From: Fimenecus sp964614605
Lineage (GTDB): Bacteria; Bacillota; Clostridia; Oscillospirales; Acutalibacteraceae
DNA: 11,321 bases
Direction of reading: 5' to 3'
Assembly: GCA_964614605.1 (NCBI GenBank)
Contig: CAZTLU010000045.1
Location: forward strand, 1 to 11,321
A program made the position numbers and the translations under genes. Every line of letters starts with the position of its first letter. Position 1 is the first letter of the stretch. Shown one piece after another: positions 1 to 7,380 of this stretch. The notes below the pieces were generated by a model. That model saw nothing but the letters and a program-made list of their open reading frames with translations. It had not been told where the DNA came from and did no database searches.

Positions 1-1361
1 GGTAATAGTGAGGTTGGCCACACCAATATCGGCGCAGGCCGTGTTGTTTATCAGGAACTTACAAGAATCACAAAATCTATCGCTGACGGTGATTTCTTTA
101 CAAATGACGCATTTTTAAAGGCTGTTGCAAACTGCAAGGCAAATGGCAGCGCGCTTCACCTTATGGGTCTGCTTTCCGATGGCGGTGTTCACAGCCATAT
201 TGAACACCTCTACGGTCTGGTCCAGCTTGCAAAGGACAACGGTCTTACCCGTGTTTATATCCACGCTCTGCTTGACGGACGTGACGTCCCCCCTGCTTCT
301 GCCGCAGACTTTATTGACCAGCTCAATACAAAGCTTGCACAAATAGGCTGTGGTAAGCTTGCAACCGTTATGGGCAGATTCTACGGTATGGACCGTGACA
401 CCGTTGGGAGCGCGTAGGCAAGGCATACGACGCACTTGTATACGGCAAGGGTGTTCTTGCCGACGATGCAGCAGAGGCTGTTCGTAAGTCTTACACAGTA
501 AAGGACGAGGACGGCAAGTTTATAACCGACGAGTTTGTACTGCCCACCGTTATTTCGGATACCGAGCGCATTTCAAACGGCGACAGCGTTATATTCTTCA
601 ACTTCCGCCCCGACCGTGCAAGAGAAATTACAAGAACTTTTGTTGACCCCGATTTCACAGGATTTGAGAGAAAAGAATTTTTCCCGCTCTACTATGTATG
701 TATGACACAGTATGATGCTGAAATGCCCAATGTTAATGTTGCATATAAGCCTGAAGCACTTACAAATACAATGGGCGAATATCTTTCAAAGCTCGGTAAA
801 ACTCAGCTTCGTATTGCTGAAACACAGAAGTATGCACATGTTACATTCTTCTATAACGGCGGCGAAGAAAAGGTTTATCCCGGTGAAGACAGAGTTCTTA
901 TTGACTCTCCAAAGATTTCAACCTTTGACTTAAAGCCCGAAATGAGTGCTTATGAGGTTTGCGATGCAGCTTGTGAGCAGATTTTGAGCGGCAAGTATGA
1001 TGTTGTGATTCTTAACTATGCTAACTGCGATATGGTTGGTCATACGGGCATTTTTGATGCCGCAGTTAAGGCTGTTGAAGCTGTTGACGAATGTGTCGGC
1101 AAGCTTGTTGATGCAGTTAATAAAATGGACGGCGTAATTCTTATTACTGCTGACCATGGTAATGCTGATAAGATGTATGAGGATGATGGTTCACCCTTTA
1201 CAGCTCATACAACAAATCCCGTTCCGCTTGTAGTTGTTGGTAAAGATTGCAAACTTAAGCAAGAAGGCGGTAAGCTTTGCGACCTTTCACCCACAATGCT
1301 TGATATTATGGGACTTGATATTCCATCAGAAATGAGCGGCGTATCATTGATAGAAGAATAA
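1..1361 (+). CDS. gpmI: 2,3-bisphosphoglycerate-independent phosphoglycerate mutase, 5'-partial, frameshifted
   Basis: This enzyme interconverts 3- and 2-phosphoglycerate in cytosolic glycolysis and gluconeogenesis, through a metal-bound phosphoserine intermediate. The window opens on the catalytic serine motif GNSEVGH, so roughly the first 60 residues of a usual ~510-residue protein lie outside. Further family motifs follow in order: LLSDGGVHSH, HALLDGRDVPP, GRFYGMDRD, RWERVGKAYDAL, FFNFRPDRARE, then metal-ligand segments CDMVGHTG, ITADHGNAD and AHTTNPVP. The reading frame is broken: bases 1-399 read in one frame, which hits TAG at 415-417, while RWERV onward (402-1361) reads in another. Inserting one base near 400 restores about 453 continuous residues. 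The stop TAA is at 1359-1361 and overlaps the opposing spmB 3' end by 18 bp. Identity is very secure. Whether the gene is dead or the base was lost in sequencing cannot be told here. Confidence 0.95.
397..405 (+). other. Frameshift site in gpmI (one base missing)
   Basis: Upstream codons end ...GAC CGT GAC (391-399) encoding DRD. The conserved continuation R-W-E-R-V is read from CGT TGG GAG CGC GTA starting at 402. Only two bases (AC, 400-401) remain where one codon should be, for example AAC. The original frame then stops at 415-417. The family pattern MDRDxRWERV on both sides makes a one-base deletion the simplest explanation. Confidence 0.88.
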
Positions 1362-1868
1362 TCTTACCATTATTCCCGCTAAAATAAAACTTGTTAAATC
1401 GGCACACAGTGAGCAAATTGCTGTGTGTCGAATTTTTTTAATTCCGACCGCACCGAAATATACGGTAATGGCATAAAATGTTGTTTCTGTTGAGCCCATC
1501 ATTACAGATGCAACTCTGCCTATGTATGAATCCGCACCGTATTCGCTTATTATTGACTCATAAACGGTCAATGAACCACCGCCCGAAATAGGCGAGAGTA
1601 TGCACATTGGCAAAACTTCTTCGGGTATATTAAGTAATTTCGCAATTGGTGATAAGATATATGTCAGAATATCAATACCTTGCGAAGTTTTAAGCATCTG
1701 TACCGCGAGGAAAAGTGCAGTTAAAGAGGGGAGTATCGATAAAAATACATTAAATCCCGATTTTGCTCCCTCAACAAATGTACCGAAGACATCAATCTTT
1801 TTATAAAGTCCGAATATTACGATAATTGATACGAAGATTGGTAAAATATAATCAGAAAAGTTAATCAT
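1344..1868 (-). CDS. spmB: Spore maturation protein SpmB
   Basis: This is a 174-residue integral membrane protein of the nucleoside-recognition (Gate) fold family, close to the length I recall for Bacillus SpmB (about 178). In Bacillus and Clostridium, SpmB acts with SpmA in the developing spore and is needed for normal core dehydration and heat resistance; the transported solute is not settled. Visible features are an N-terminal membrane segment (residues ~8-21), a hydrophobic stretch near 41-57, the conserved block PMCILSPISGGGSLTVYES (~87-105), GSTETTFY (~129-136), and a C-terminal hydrophobic segment preceded by IKKIRHT. The ATG at 1868-1866 has an AAAGG Shine-Dalgarno about 10 bases upstream and overlaps the spmA 3' end by 8 bp, which suggests translational coupling. 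The last codons overlap gpmI tail-to-tail. No leftward terminator with a U-tract is visible after it. Confidence 0.93.
   Translation of the reverse strand: MINFSDYILPIFVSIIVIFGLYKKIDVFGTFVEGAKSGFNVFLSILPSLTALFLAVQMLKTSQGIDILTYILSPIAKLLNIPEEVLPMCILSPISGGGSLTVYESIISEYGADSYIGRVASVMMGSTETTFYAITVYFGAVGIKKIRHTAICSLCADLTSFILAGIMVRLFFYQ
1399..1439 (+). terminator. Probable rho-independent terminator of gpmI, inside spmB
   Basis: An 11-bp stem pairs 1399-1409 (TCGGCACACAG) with 1421-1431 (CTGTGTGTCGA), with one G-U wobble at 1402/1428 and an 11-base loop. One A and seven T residues (1433-1439) follow on the plus strand. It begins 38 bases after the gpmI stop. The U-tract exists only for rightward transcription, so it should not stop spmAB transcripts. 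On the other strand these bases are spmB codons for a segment including IKKIRHTAICSLCAD. Confidence 0.72.
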
Positions 1869-2445
1869 AACGGAAAAACCTTTCTGTAAATTTTGTCATT
1901 GTTATTCCTGCCGTGAGTGCGACAATTGAAGTTATAATCGACGGCAAAACAATTTCCAACGCATTTTGTGACCCGTTTTCTGCCCTTATTGCCGCAACTG
2001 TTGAGGGAATAAGTCGTAGTGCGGCAGAATTCATTACTACAAATAACACCATATTGTTGTTGGGCGATAATTTCCCATTGTTTTTCTCTGCAAGCCTTTT
2101 CATTGCTTCAATGCCGATTGGTGTTGCGGCGTTTGAAAGTCCTAAAAGATTTGATGTTATATTCAAACAAATTGGTTGCATTGCAGGGTCATTCTTTTTC
2201 ATTCCTTTAAATAGTTTGCAAATGATTGGCGACATAATTTTAGAAATCACTTGTGTTAATCCTGATTTTTCTGCTATATTCATAAGTCCGTTCCACAGGC
2301 AAAAAGTGCCTAAAAGGGTTATACAAAGGTCAACTGCTGTGTTGCCGCTTGTGATTATTCCGCTTGAAAGCTCTGTTGAAGTCCCGAGAAAAAAAGAAGC
2401 AATAACTGAAAAAACAATCAGCACCGCCCATATGTAATTCATCAT
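1861..2445 (-). CDS. spmA: Spore maturation protein SpmA
   Basis: This 194-residue polytopic membrane protein is the partner of SpmB in spore core dehydration, and both carry the Gate/nucleoside-recognition domain. The N-terminus (residues ~3-21) is a membrane segment, followed by a hydrophobic block around LLGTFCLWNGLMNIAE. The family-typical core NLLGLSNAATPIGIEAMK, then VVMNSAALRLIPSTVAAIR, and a final hydrophobic segment VLPSIITSIVALTAGI follow. Three in-frame ATGs lie together at 2451, 2445 and 2442. GGAG (2457-2454 on the minus strand) leaves only 2 bases before the first but 8 before the second, so I chose 2445. In Bacillus spmAB sits with dacB; here no dacB is present and the gene diverges from uvrB. 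Expression is expected in the mother cell (sigma-E) by analogy, but I could not identify a convincing promoter. Confidence 0.93.
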   Translation of the reverse strand: MMNYIWAVLIVFSVIASFFLGTSTELSSGIITSGNTAVDLCITLLGTFCLWNGLMNIAEKSGLTQVISKIMSPIICKLFKGMKKNDPAMQPICLNITSNLLGLSNAATPIGIEAMKRLAEKNNGKLSPNNNMVLFVVMNSAALRLIPSTVAAIRAENGSQNALEIVLPSIITSIVALTAGITMTKFTERFFRYD

Positions 2446-2453
2446 AAACATTG

Positions 2454-2457
2454 CTCC
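2454..2457 (-). promoter_or_regulatory. Shine-Dalgarno GGAG deciding the spmA start
   Basis: GGAG on the minus strand lies 2, 8 and 11 bases before the three clustered ATG codons at 2451, 2445 and 2442. The 8-base spacing favours the ATG at 2445. Confidence 0.65.
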
Positions 2458-2506
2458 AAATCAAATATTTTACAATGATTTTTATGCAATATTTTTTAGA
2501 ATAATG

Positions 2507-2535
2507 TTGATTTTAATTAATGTATGTTGTATAAT
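2507..2535 (+). promoter_or_regulatory. Sigma-A promoter of uvrBA
   Basis: The -35 element TTGATT (2507-2512) and a perfect -10 TATAAT (2530-2535) are separated by exactly 17 bases. Transcription should start near 2542, giving a leader of about 23 bases to the ATG at 2565. The region between this promoter and spmA is strongly AT-rich and shared with the divergent spmA control region. Confidence 0.85.
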
Positions 2536-2539
2536 AAAT

Positions 2540-2553
2540 CGAACAAATGTACG
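2540..2553 (+). promoter_or_regulatory. LexA/DinR SOS box of uvrBA
   Basis: CGAACAAATGTACG matches the Bacillota SOS consensus CGAACRNRYGTTYG at all positions but one (A for T at 2551). It is an imperfect dyad that starts five bases after the -10 hexamer and covers the expected transcription start, so bound LexA would block the promoter. uvrB-uvrA belongs to the LexA regulon in Bacillus subtilis. The match, the position and the gene downstream all agree. Confidence 0.88.
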
Positions 2554-2554
2554 C

Positions 2555-2560
2555 GAGGTG
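2555..2560 (+). promoter_or_regulatory. Shine-Dalgarno GAGGTG deciding the uvrB start
   Basis: GAGGTG lies 4 bases (6 counted from GAGG) before the ATG at 2565. The upstream in-frame ATG at 2547 lies before this site, within the operator and a few bases from the expected transcript start, so it cannot use it. Confidence 0.85.
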
Positions 2561-2564
2561 TTAT

Positions 2565-4511
2565 ATGTTTAAGTTAGTAAGTAATTATCAGCCTACGGGT
2601 GACCAGCCTCAAGCCATCGAGAAGCTTGTTGAAGGCGTTGAAAAAGGATATAATGAGCAAACTTTACTGGGTGTAACAGGCTCCGGTAAAACATTTACTA
2701 TGGCTAATATTATTGCAAAATTAAACAGACCTACTCTTGTTCTCGCTCATAATAAAACTCTTGCAGGTCAGCTTTGTGCCGAATTCAAAGAGTTTTTCCC
2801 CGAAAACGCAGTTGAATACTTCGTATCTTATTATGATTACTATCAGCCCGAGGCTTATATTGCCACAACTGATACTTATATTGAAAAAGACTCTGCAATA
2901 AACGAAGAAATTGACAAATTACGCCACTCCGCAACATCCGCCTTGTCAGAAAGACGCGATGTAATAATTGTTGCAAGTGTATCCTGTATTTACTCTTTGG
3001 GTGACCCTATTGATTATAAAAGTATGGTTATTTCTCTGCGTACAGGCATGGAAAAAAGCCGTGATGATTTAATTCAAAAATTAGTTGAAATACAATATGA
3101 GAGAAATGACATTAACTTTATAAGAAATAAATTCAGAGTAAGAGGGGATATTGTTGAAATTTTCCCTGTTTATTCAAATGATACCGCAATAAGAGTTGAA
3201 TTTTTCGGTGATGAAATTGACCGAATAAGCGAAATTAACGCTTTGACTGGTGCGGTAAAAAATGTTGTTTCCCATGTTGCTATTTATCCTGCGTCACACT
3301 ATGTTGTTTCACCTGAAAAAATGGAAGAAGCTCTTGAAAAAATCAATAATGAGATGGAATTGCGTGTCGCAGAGTTTGAAAAAGAGGGAAAGCTAATAGA
3401 AGCACAGCGAATTCGTCAGCGTACCGAATACGATATGGAAATGCTTCGGGAAACGGGCTTCTGCAAAGGTATTGAGAACTATTCCGCAATAATGTCGGGA
3501 AGAAAACCGGGTGAACCGCCCTTTACATTGCTTGACTATTTCCCCGATGATTATGTGCTTTTTGTAGATGAATCCCATGTTACTTTACCGCAGGTTCGCG
3601 GTATGTACGGCGGAGACCGTTCGAGAAAAGACAGTCTAATAAATTTCGGCTTCCGTTTGCCGTCAGCTTATGATAACCGCCCCTTGACTTTTGAAGAATT
3701 CTATGCCAAAACAAAGCAGAAGATTTTTGTAAGCGCTACTCCTGGTCCATTTGAGGCGGAAAAGAGTGTTCAGAGTGCTGAACAGGTTATCCGACCCACA
3801 GGACTTCTTGACCCTGAAATCACGGTTAGAAGTACCGAGGGGCAAATTGACGATTTAATTTCAGAAATCAATATCCGTATTGAAAAGAAAGAGCGAGTTC
3901 TCGTTACAACGCTTACTAAAAAAATGGCAGAAAATCTTACTGATTATCTTTCTCAACACGGAATTAAAGTTCGATATATGCACTATGACATTGACACAAT
4001 TGAACGAATGGAGTTAATTCGCGATTTGCGTTTGGGTGAATTTGATGTGCTTGTAGGAATTAATCTTCTTCGTGAGGGTCTTGATATCCCCGAAGTGTCG
4101 CTAATTGCAATTCTCGATGCAGATAAAGAGGGATTTTTGCGTTCAGAAACCTCGCTTGTGCAGATTATCGGTCGTGCCGCACGAAATGCAAGCGGTCATG
4201 TTATTATGTATGCTGATACTGTTACAAATTCAATGGAAAGAGCTATCAGTGAAACATATCGTCGTCGTGAAAAGCAGATTGCTTATAACGAAGCTCATGG
4301 AATTGTACCGCAGACAATCACTAAGGATGTGCGTGAAATTCTTGAAATTTCAAGCCGTGATAAATCTGGCAAGAAACGAATGAGCCGTGAAGAAAAGCAG
4401 AAGCTTATCATCAGACTTACAGAAGAAATGAAAGCCGCGGCAAAAATCCTTGAATTTGAACACGCAGCATATCTACGAGATAAAATTGAAAAGCTTAAAT
4501 CGGAGAGATAA
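2565..4511 (+). CDS. uvrB: Excinuclease ABC subunit B (UvrB)
   Basis: UvrB is the damage-verifying helicase-like subunit of UvrABC nucleotide excision repair. UvrA loads it on DNA, and it then recruits the UvrC nuclease. The protein has 648 residues, typical for the family. In order I see: Walker A GVTGSGKT (36-43), TLVLAHNKTLAGQL motif Ia (~57-70), the beta-hairpin region with YYDYYQPEAY (89-98) that grips damaged DNA, Walker B DESH (335-338), FVSATPG (388-394), helicase C-terminal motifs including GINLLREGLDIPEVSL (498-513) and QIIGRAARN (533-541), and a C-terminal UVR domain (~613-648) that contacts UvrC/UvrA. The start at 2565 is chosen because its GAGGTG site is well placed and the alternative ATG at 2547 lies within the SOS box. 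It is the first gene of uvrBA and ends one base before uvrA. Confidence 0.98.
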   Translation: MFKLVSNYQPTGDQPQAIEKLVEGVEKGYNEQTLLGVTGSGKTFTMANIIAKLNRPTLVLAHNKTLAGQLCAEFKEFFPENAVEYFVSYYDYYQPEAYIATTDTYIEKDSAINEEIDKLRHSATSALSERRDVIIVASVSCIYSLGDPIDYKSMVISLRTGMEKSRDDLIQKLVEIQYERNDINFIRNKFRVRGDIVEIFPVYSNDTAIRVEFFGDEIDRISEINALTGAVKNVVSHVAIYPASHYVVSPEKMEEALEKINNEMELRVAEFEKEGKLIEAQRIRQRTEYDMEMLRETGFCKGIENYSAIMSGRKPGEPPFTLLDYFPDDYVLFVDESHVTLPQVRGMYGGDRSRKDSLINFGFRLPSAYDNRPLTFEEFYAKTKQKIFVSATPGPFEAEKSVQSAEQVIRPTGLLDPEITVRSTEGQIDDLISEINIRIEKKERVLVTTLTKKMAENLTDYLSQHGIKVRYMHYDIDTIERMELIRDLRLGEFDVLVGINLLREGLDIPEVSLIAILDADKEGFLRSETSLVQIIGRAARNASGHVIMYADTVTNSMERAISETYRRREKQIAYNEAHGIVPQTITKDVREILEISSRDKSGKKRMSREEKQKLIIRLTEEMKAAAKILEFEHAAYLRDKIEKLKSER

Positions 4512-4512
4512 A

Positions 4513-7335
4513 ATGCAACATGATAAAATTATAATTAAAGGTGCAAAAGAGAATAACCTTAAAAATATTGATATTGAAATTCCGCGCGATAAGCTGGTTG
4601 TGTTTACGGGACTTTCGGGCTCAGGCAAATCCTCTCTTGCATTTGATACCATATACGCAGAGGGTCAGCGCAGATATATCGAATCGCTTTCTTCATATGC
4701 AAGAATGTTTTTAGGTCAGATGGAAAAGCCCAATGTTGAGTCTATAGAGGGGCTTTCACCTGCAATTTCAATTGACCAGAAAACTACATCAAAAAATCCC
4801 CGTTCAACAGTTGGTACTGTTACAGAGATTTATGATTATCTGCGTCTTTTATATGCGAGAATCGGTATTCCTCATTGTCCCGTTTGCGGCAGAGAAATCA
4901 AGCAACAAACTGTTGACCAGATTGTCGACAGTATTATGAGTTTTCCTGAGGGCACAAAATTTCAAATTCTTTCACCCGTTGTACGCGGTAAAAAAGGCGA
5001 ACACGCAAAAGAACTTGCGAATGCATTAAAAGCCGGCTTTGTTCGTGCGAGAATTGACGGTGAAATGGTTGAGCTTACCGAGGGAATGAAGCTTCAAAAG
5101 ACTTTTAAGCACACAATTGAAATAATTGTTGACCGTCTTGTGGTTAAAGATGGTATACGCACAAGACTTGCAGATTCAATTGAAACTACAACTGAGCATT
5201 CGGGCGGTAATGTAATTATTGATGTAATTGGTGATAAAGAATATTTGTATTCACTTAATTATGCTTGCCCCGAGCACGGTGTTAGTATGGATAAGCTTGC
5301 ACCGAGAATGTTCTCATTCAACAATCCTTACGGTGCTTGTCCCACTTGTACGGGCTTGGGTACATTTTTAAAGGTTAATCCTGACCTTGTAATACCCAAT
5401 AAAAACCTTTCTATAAGCGAGGGTGCAATCTGTGCCAGCGGTTGGGGAAAAGCCGAAAAAGGCTCAATTGCGGCGATGTATTACAATGCTCTCGGTAAGC
5501 ACTTTGGATTTACATTAAAAACACCTATAAAAAATATCTCTGATGAAGGTGTAAATGCCATTCTTTACGGCACAGACTTCAAGCTGAAAATGTCTCGAAC
5601 AACCCTTTACGGCTCCGGCAATTATATGTCAGAGTTTGAGGGGATTATAAACAACCTTGAACGCAGATACAAAGAATCAACGAGCGATTGGGCAAGATGG
5701 GAAATTGAGCAGGTGATGACTGCTTGCCGTTGTCCCGATTGCAAGGGCAATAGACTTAAACCTGAAATTCTTTCTGTTACCGTAGGTGGTAAAAATATCA
5801 GCGAATTCTGTGATATGTCAATTACCGCGGCTATTGATTTTATCAATAATCTTGAATTGACTGAAAAAGAAAAGTTCATTTCAGAATCAATTGTAAAAGA
5901 AATTAACAGTAGATTAAATTTCTTGAAAAGCGTTGGTCTTGAATATCTCACGCTTTCACGCTCATCGGGAACTCTTTCCGGCGGTGAGAGCCAGAGAATC
6001 CGCCTTGCTACACAAATCGGCTCTTCGCTTATGGGGGTAGTTTATATTCTTGATGAGCCAAGTATTGGTTTGCATCAGCGTGATAATGATAAATTACTCG
6101 GAACATTACAAAAACTTCGTGATTTAGGTAACACCTTGATTGTGGTTGAACACGATGAAGACACAATGCGCGCGGCGGACTTTATTGTTGACATAGGTCC
6201 GGGTGCAGGCGTTCACGGCGGTGAAGTTGTCTGCGCCGGCAAGGTTAACGATATTATTGCTTGTAAAGATTCAATCACAGGAATGTATCTTTCTGGCGAG
6301 AGAAAAATCCCAATCCCTGAACAAAGAAGAAAAGGTAATGGCAACATTTTAACTGTAAAAGGTGCGGCAGAGAATAACCTGAAAAAAATTGATGTTGATT
6401 TCCCGCTTGGTTGTTTCACTTGTATTACAGGTGTTTCAGGGTCAGGTAAATCTTCACTTATCAATGAAATCCTGTACAAAAACCTCGCTAACGAGCTTAA
6501 TAACGCTAAAAAACCTTTAGGTAAATTTGACGAAATGTTCGGACTTGAAAATCTTGATAAGGTCATCAATATTGACCAGTCACCAATTGGCAGAACACCT
6601 CGTTCCAACCCGGCAACATACACGGGAGTTTTTACAGATATTCGTGATTTGTTTGCACAAACACAGGATTCAAAAATCCGCGGTTATAATTCGGGCAGAT
6701 TTTCCTTTAATGTCAAGGGCGGCCGTTGTGAAGCCTGCCAAGGCGATGGAATTGTCAAAATTGAAATGCATTTTCTTGCTGATGTTTATGTGCCTTGTGA
6801 AGTGTGCGGCGGTGCGAGATATAACCGTGAAACTCTTGATGTAAAATATAAGGGCAAGAGTATCTATGATGTTCTTGAAATGACAGTTGAAGAAGCACTT
6901 GAATTCTTTGAGCATTTACCAAAAATCAAGCGCAAGCTTCAGACTCTTTATGATGTTGGTCTTGGTTATGTTAAGCTTGGTCAGTCTGCAACAACCCTTT
7001 CAGGTGGTGAAGCACAGCGTGTAAAACTTGCCACAGAGCTTTCAAGGCGTCCAACGGGAAAAACTATTTATATTCTTGATGAACCCACTACGGGACTTCA
7101 CACAGCAGATGTTCACAAGCTTATTGAGGTGCTTCAAAGAATTGTGGATTCCGGCAATACGGTGATAGTTATTGAGCATAATCTTGATGTGATTAAAACT
7201 GCTGATTATATTATTGATTTAGGACCTGAAGGGGGAGACAAGGGCGGAAAAATTGTTGCCTGCGGAACTCCGGAAGATGTTGCAAAATGCAAAAAATCAT
7301 ATACAGGTCAATATCTTAAAAAAGTATTGAAATAA
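4513..7335 (+). CDS. uvrA: Excinuclease ABC subunit A (UvrA)
   Basis: UvrA is the dimeric ABC-type ATPase that scans DNA for lesions and delivers UvrB. It has 940 residues, full family length. First half: Walker A GLSGSGKS (33-40), zinc-ligand pair CPVC (122-125), a second zinc module with CPEH (252-255) and CPTC (276-279), CPDC (407-410), ABC signature LSGGESQR (488-495) and Walker B YILDEP (511-516). Second half: Walker A GVSGSGKS (640-647), zinc finger CEAC (739-742) with CEVC (762-765), signature LSGGEAQR (829-836) and Walker B YILDEP (853-858). One ligand of the second zinc module is His rather than Cys. The ATG at 4513 follows the uvrB stop by one base, with GGAG (4502-4505) 7 bases upstream inside uvrB, so the two are co-transcribed and likely translationally coupled. 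In-frame codons further upstream overlap uvrB and lack a good site. Confidence 0.98.
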   Translation: MQHDKIIIKGAKENNLKNIDIEIPRDKLVVFTGLSGSGKSSLAFDTIYAEGQRRYIESLSSYARMFLGQMEKPNVESIEGLSPAISIDQKTTSKNPRSTVGTVTEIYDYLRLLYARIGIPHCPVCGREIKQQTVDQIVDSIMSFPEGTKFQILSPVVRGKKGEHAKELANALKAGFVRARIDGEMVELTEGMKLQKTFKHTIEIIVDRLVVKDGIRTRLADSIETTTEHSGGNVIIDVIGDKEYLYSLNYACPEHGVSMDKLAPRMFSFNNPYGACPTCTGLGTFLKVNPDLVIPNKNLSISEGAICASGWGKAEKGSIAAMYYNALGKHFGFTLKTPIKNISDEGVNAILYGTDFKLKMSRTTLYGSGNYMSEFEGIINNLERRYKESTSDWARWEIEQVMTACRCPDCKGNRLKPEILSVTVGGKNISEFCDMSITAAIDFINNLELTEKEKFISESIVKEINSRLNFLKSVGLEYLTLSRSSGTLSGGESQRIRLATQIGSSLMGVVYILDEPSIGLHQRDNDKLLGTLQKLRDLGNTLIVVEHDEDTMRAADFIVDIGPGAGVHGGEVVCAGKVNDIIACKDSITGMYLSGERKIPIPEQRRKGNGNILTVKGAAENNLKKIDVDFPLGCFTCITGVSGSGKSSLINEILYKNLANELNNAKKPLGKFDEMFGLENLDKVINIDQSPIGRTPRSNPATYTGVFTDIRDLFAQTQDSKIRGYNSGRFSFNVKGGRCEACQGDGIVKIEMHFLADVYVPCEVCGGARYNRETLDVKYKGKSIYDVLEMTVEEALEFFEHLPKIKRKLQTLYDVGLGYVKLGQSATTLSGGEAQRVKLATELSRRPTGKTIYILDEPTTGLHTADVHKLIEVLQRIVDSGNTVIVIEHNLDVIKTADYIIDLGPEGGDKGGKIVACGTPEDVAKCKKSYTGQYLKKVLK

Positions 7336-7340
7336 TAAAG

Positions 7341-7380
7341 AAAACCGAAGCTGATTTAGTTCAACTTCGGTTTTTTCTTT
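7341..7380. terminator. Bidirectional rho-independent terminator between uvrA and yfhO
   Basis: CCGAAG (7345-7350) pairs with CTTCGG (7365-7370). Inside, after a C/A mismatch, TGA (7352-7354) pairs with TCA (7361-7363), leaving a 6-base loop. A-rich sequence on the left (7341-7344) and T6 on the right (7371-7376) extend the stem and supply a U-tract for transcripts from either direction. It follows the uvrA stop by 5 bases and abuts the end of the convergent yfhO gene, so it can end both. Confidence 0.88.

Noticed and set aside
115..435. Minus-strand open frame opposite gpmI (106 codons)
   Set aside because: The plus strand here carries conserved GpmI motifs, and the antisense translation matches nothing I recognise.
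1249..1280. Hairpin (GCAAACTTA / TAAGCTTTGC) near the gpmI 3' end as a leftward terminator for spmAB
   Set aside because: It has a bulge, a 13-base loop and no U-tract in the leftward direction, so it does not look like an intrinsic terminator.
1913..2437. Long open frame on the plus strand opposite spmA (174 codons)
   Set aside because: It lies wholly antisense to a secure SpmA reading frame, has no recognisable motifs or good ribosome site, and its length follows from the codon pattern of the opposite gene.
2467..2494. Sigma-E-like promoter for spmA (minus strand AAATATT, 13 bases, TGTAAAAT)
   Set aside because: The -10 matches the sigma-E consensus CATACAAT at only 5 of 8 positions and the start would fall almost on the Shine-Dalgarno. 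In such AT-rich DNA this is weak.
4450..4512. Upstream in-frame extension of uvrA (21 extra residues)
   Set aside because: These codons overlap the conserved UVR domain end of uvrB. The ATG at 4513 has a GGAG site at good spacing and matches the usual UvrA N-terminus.
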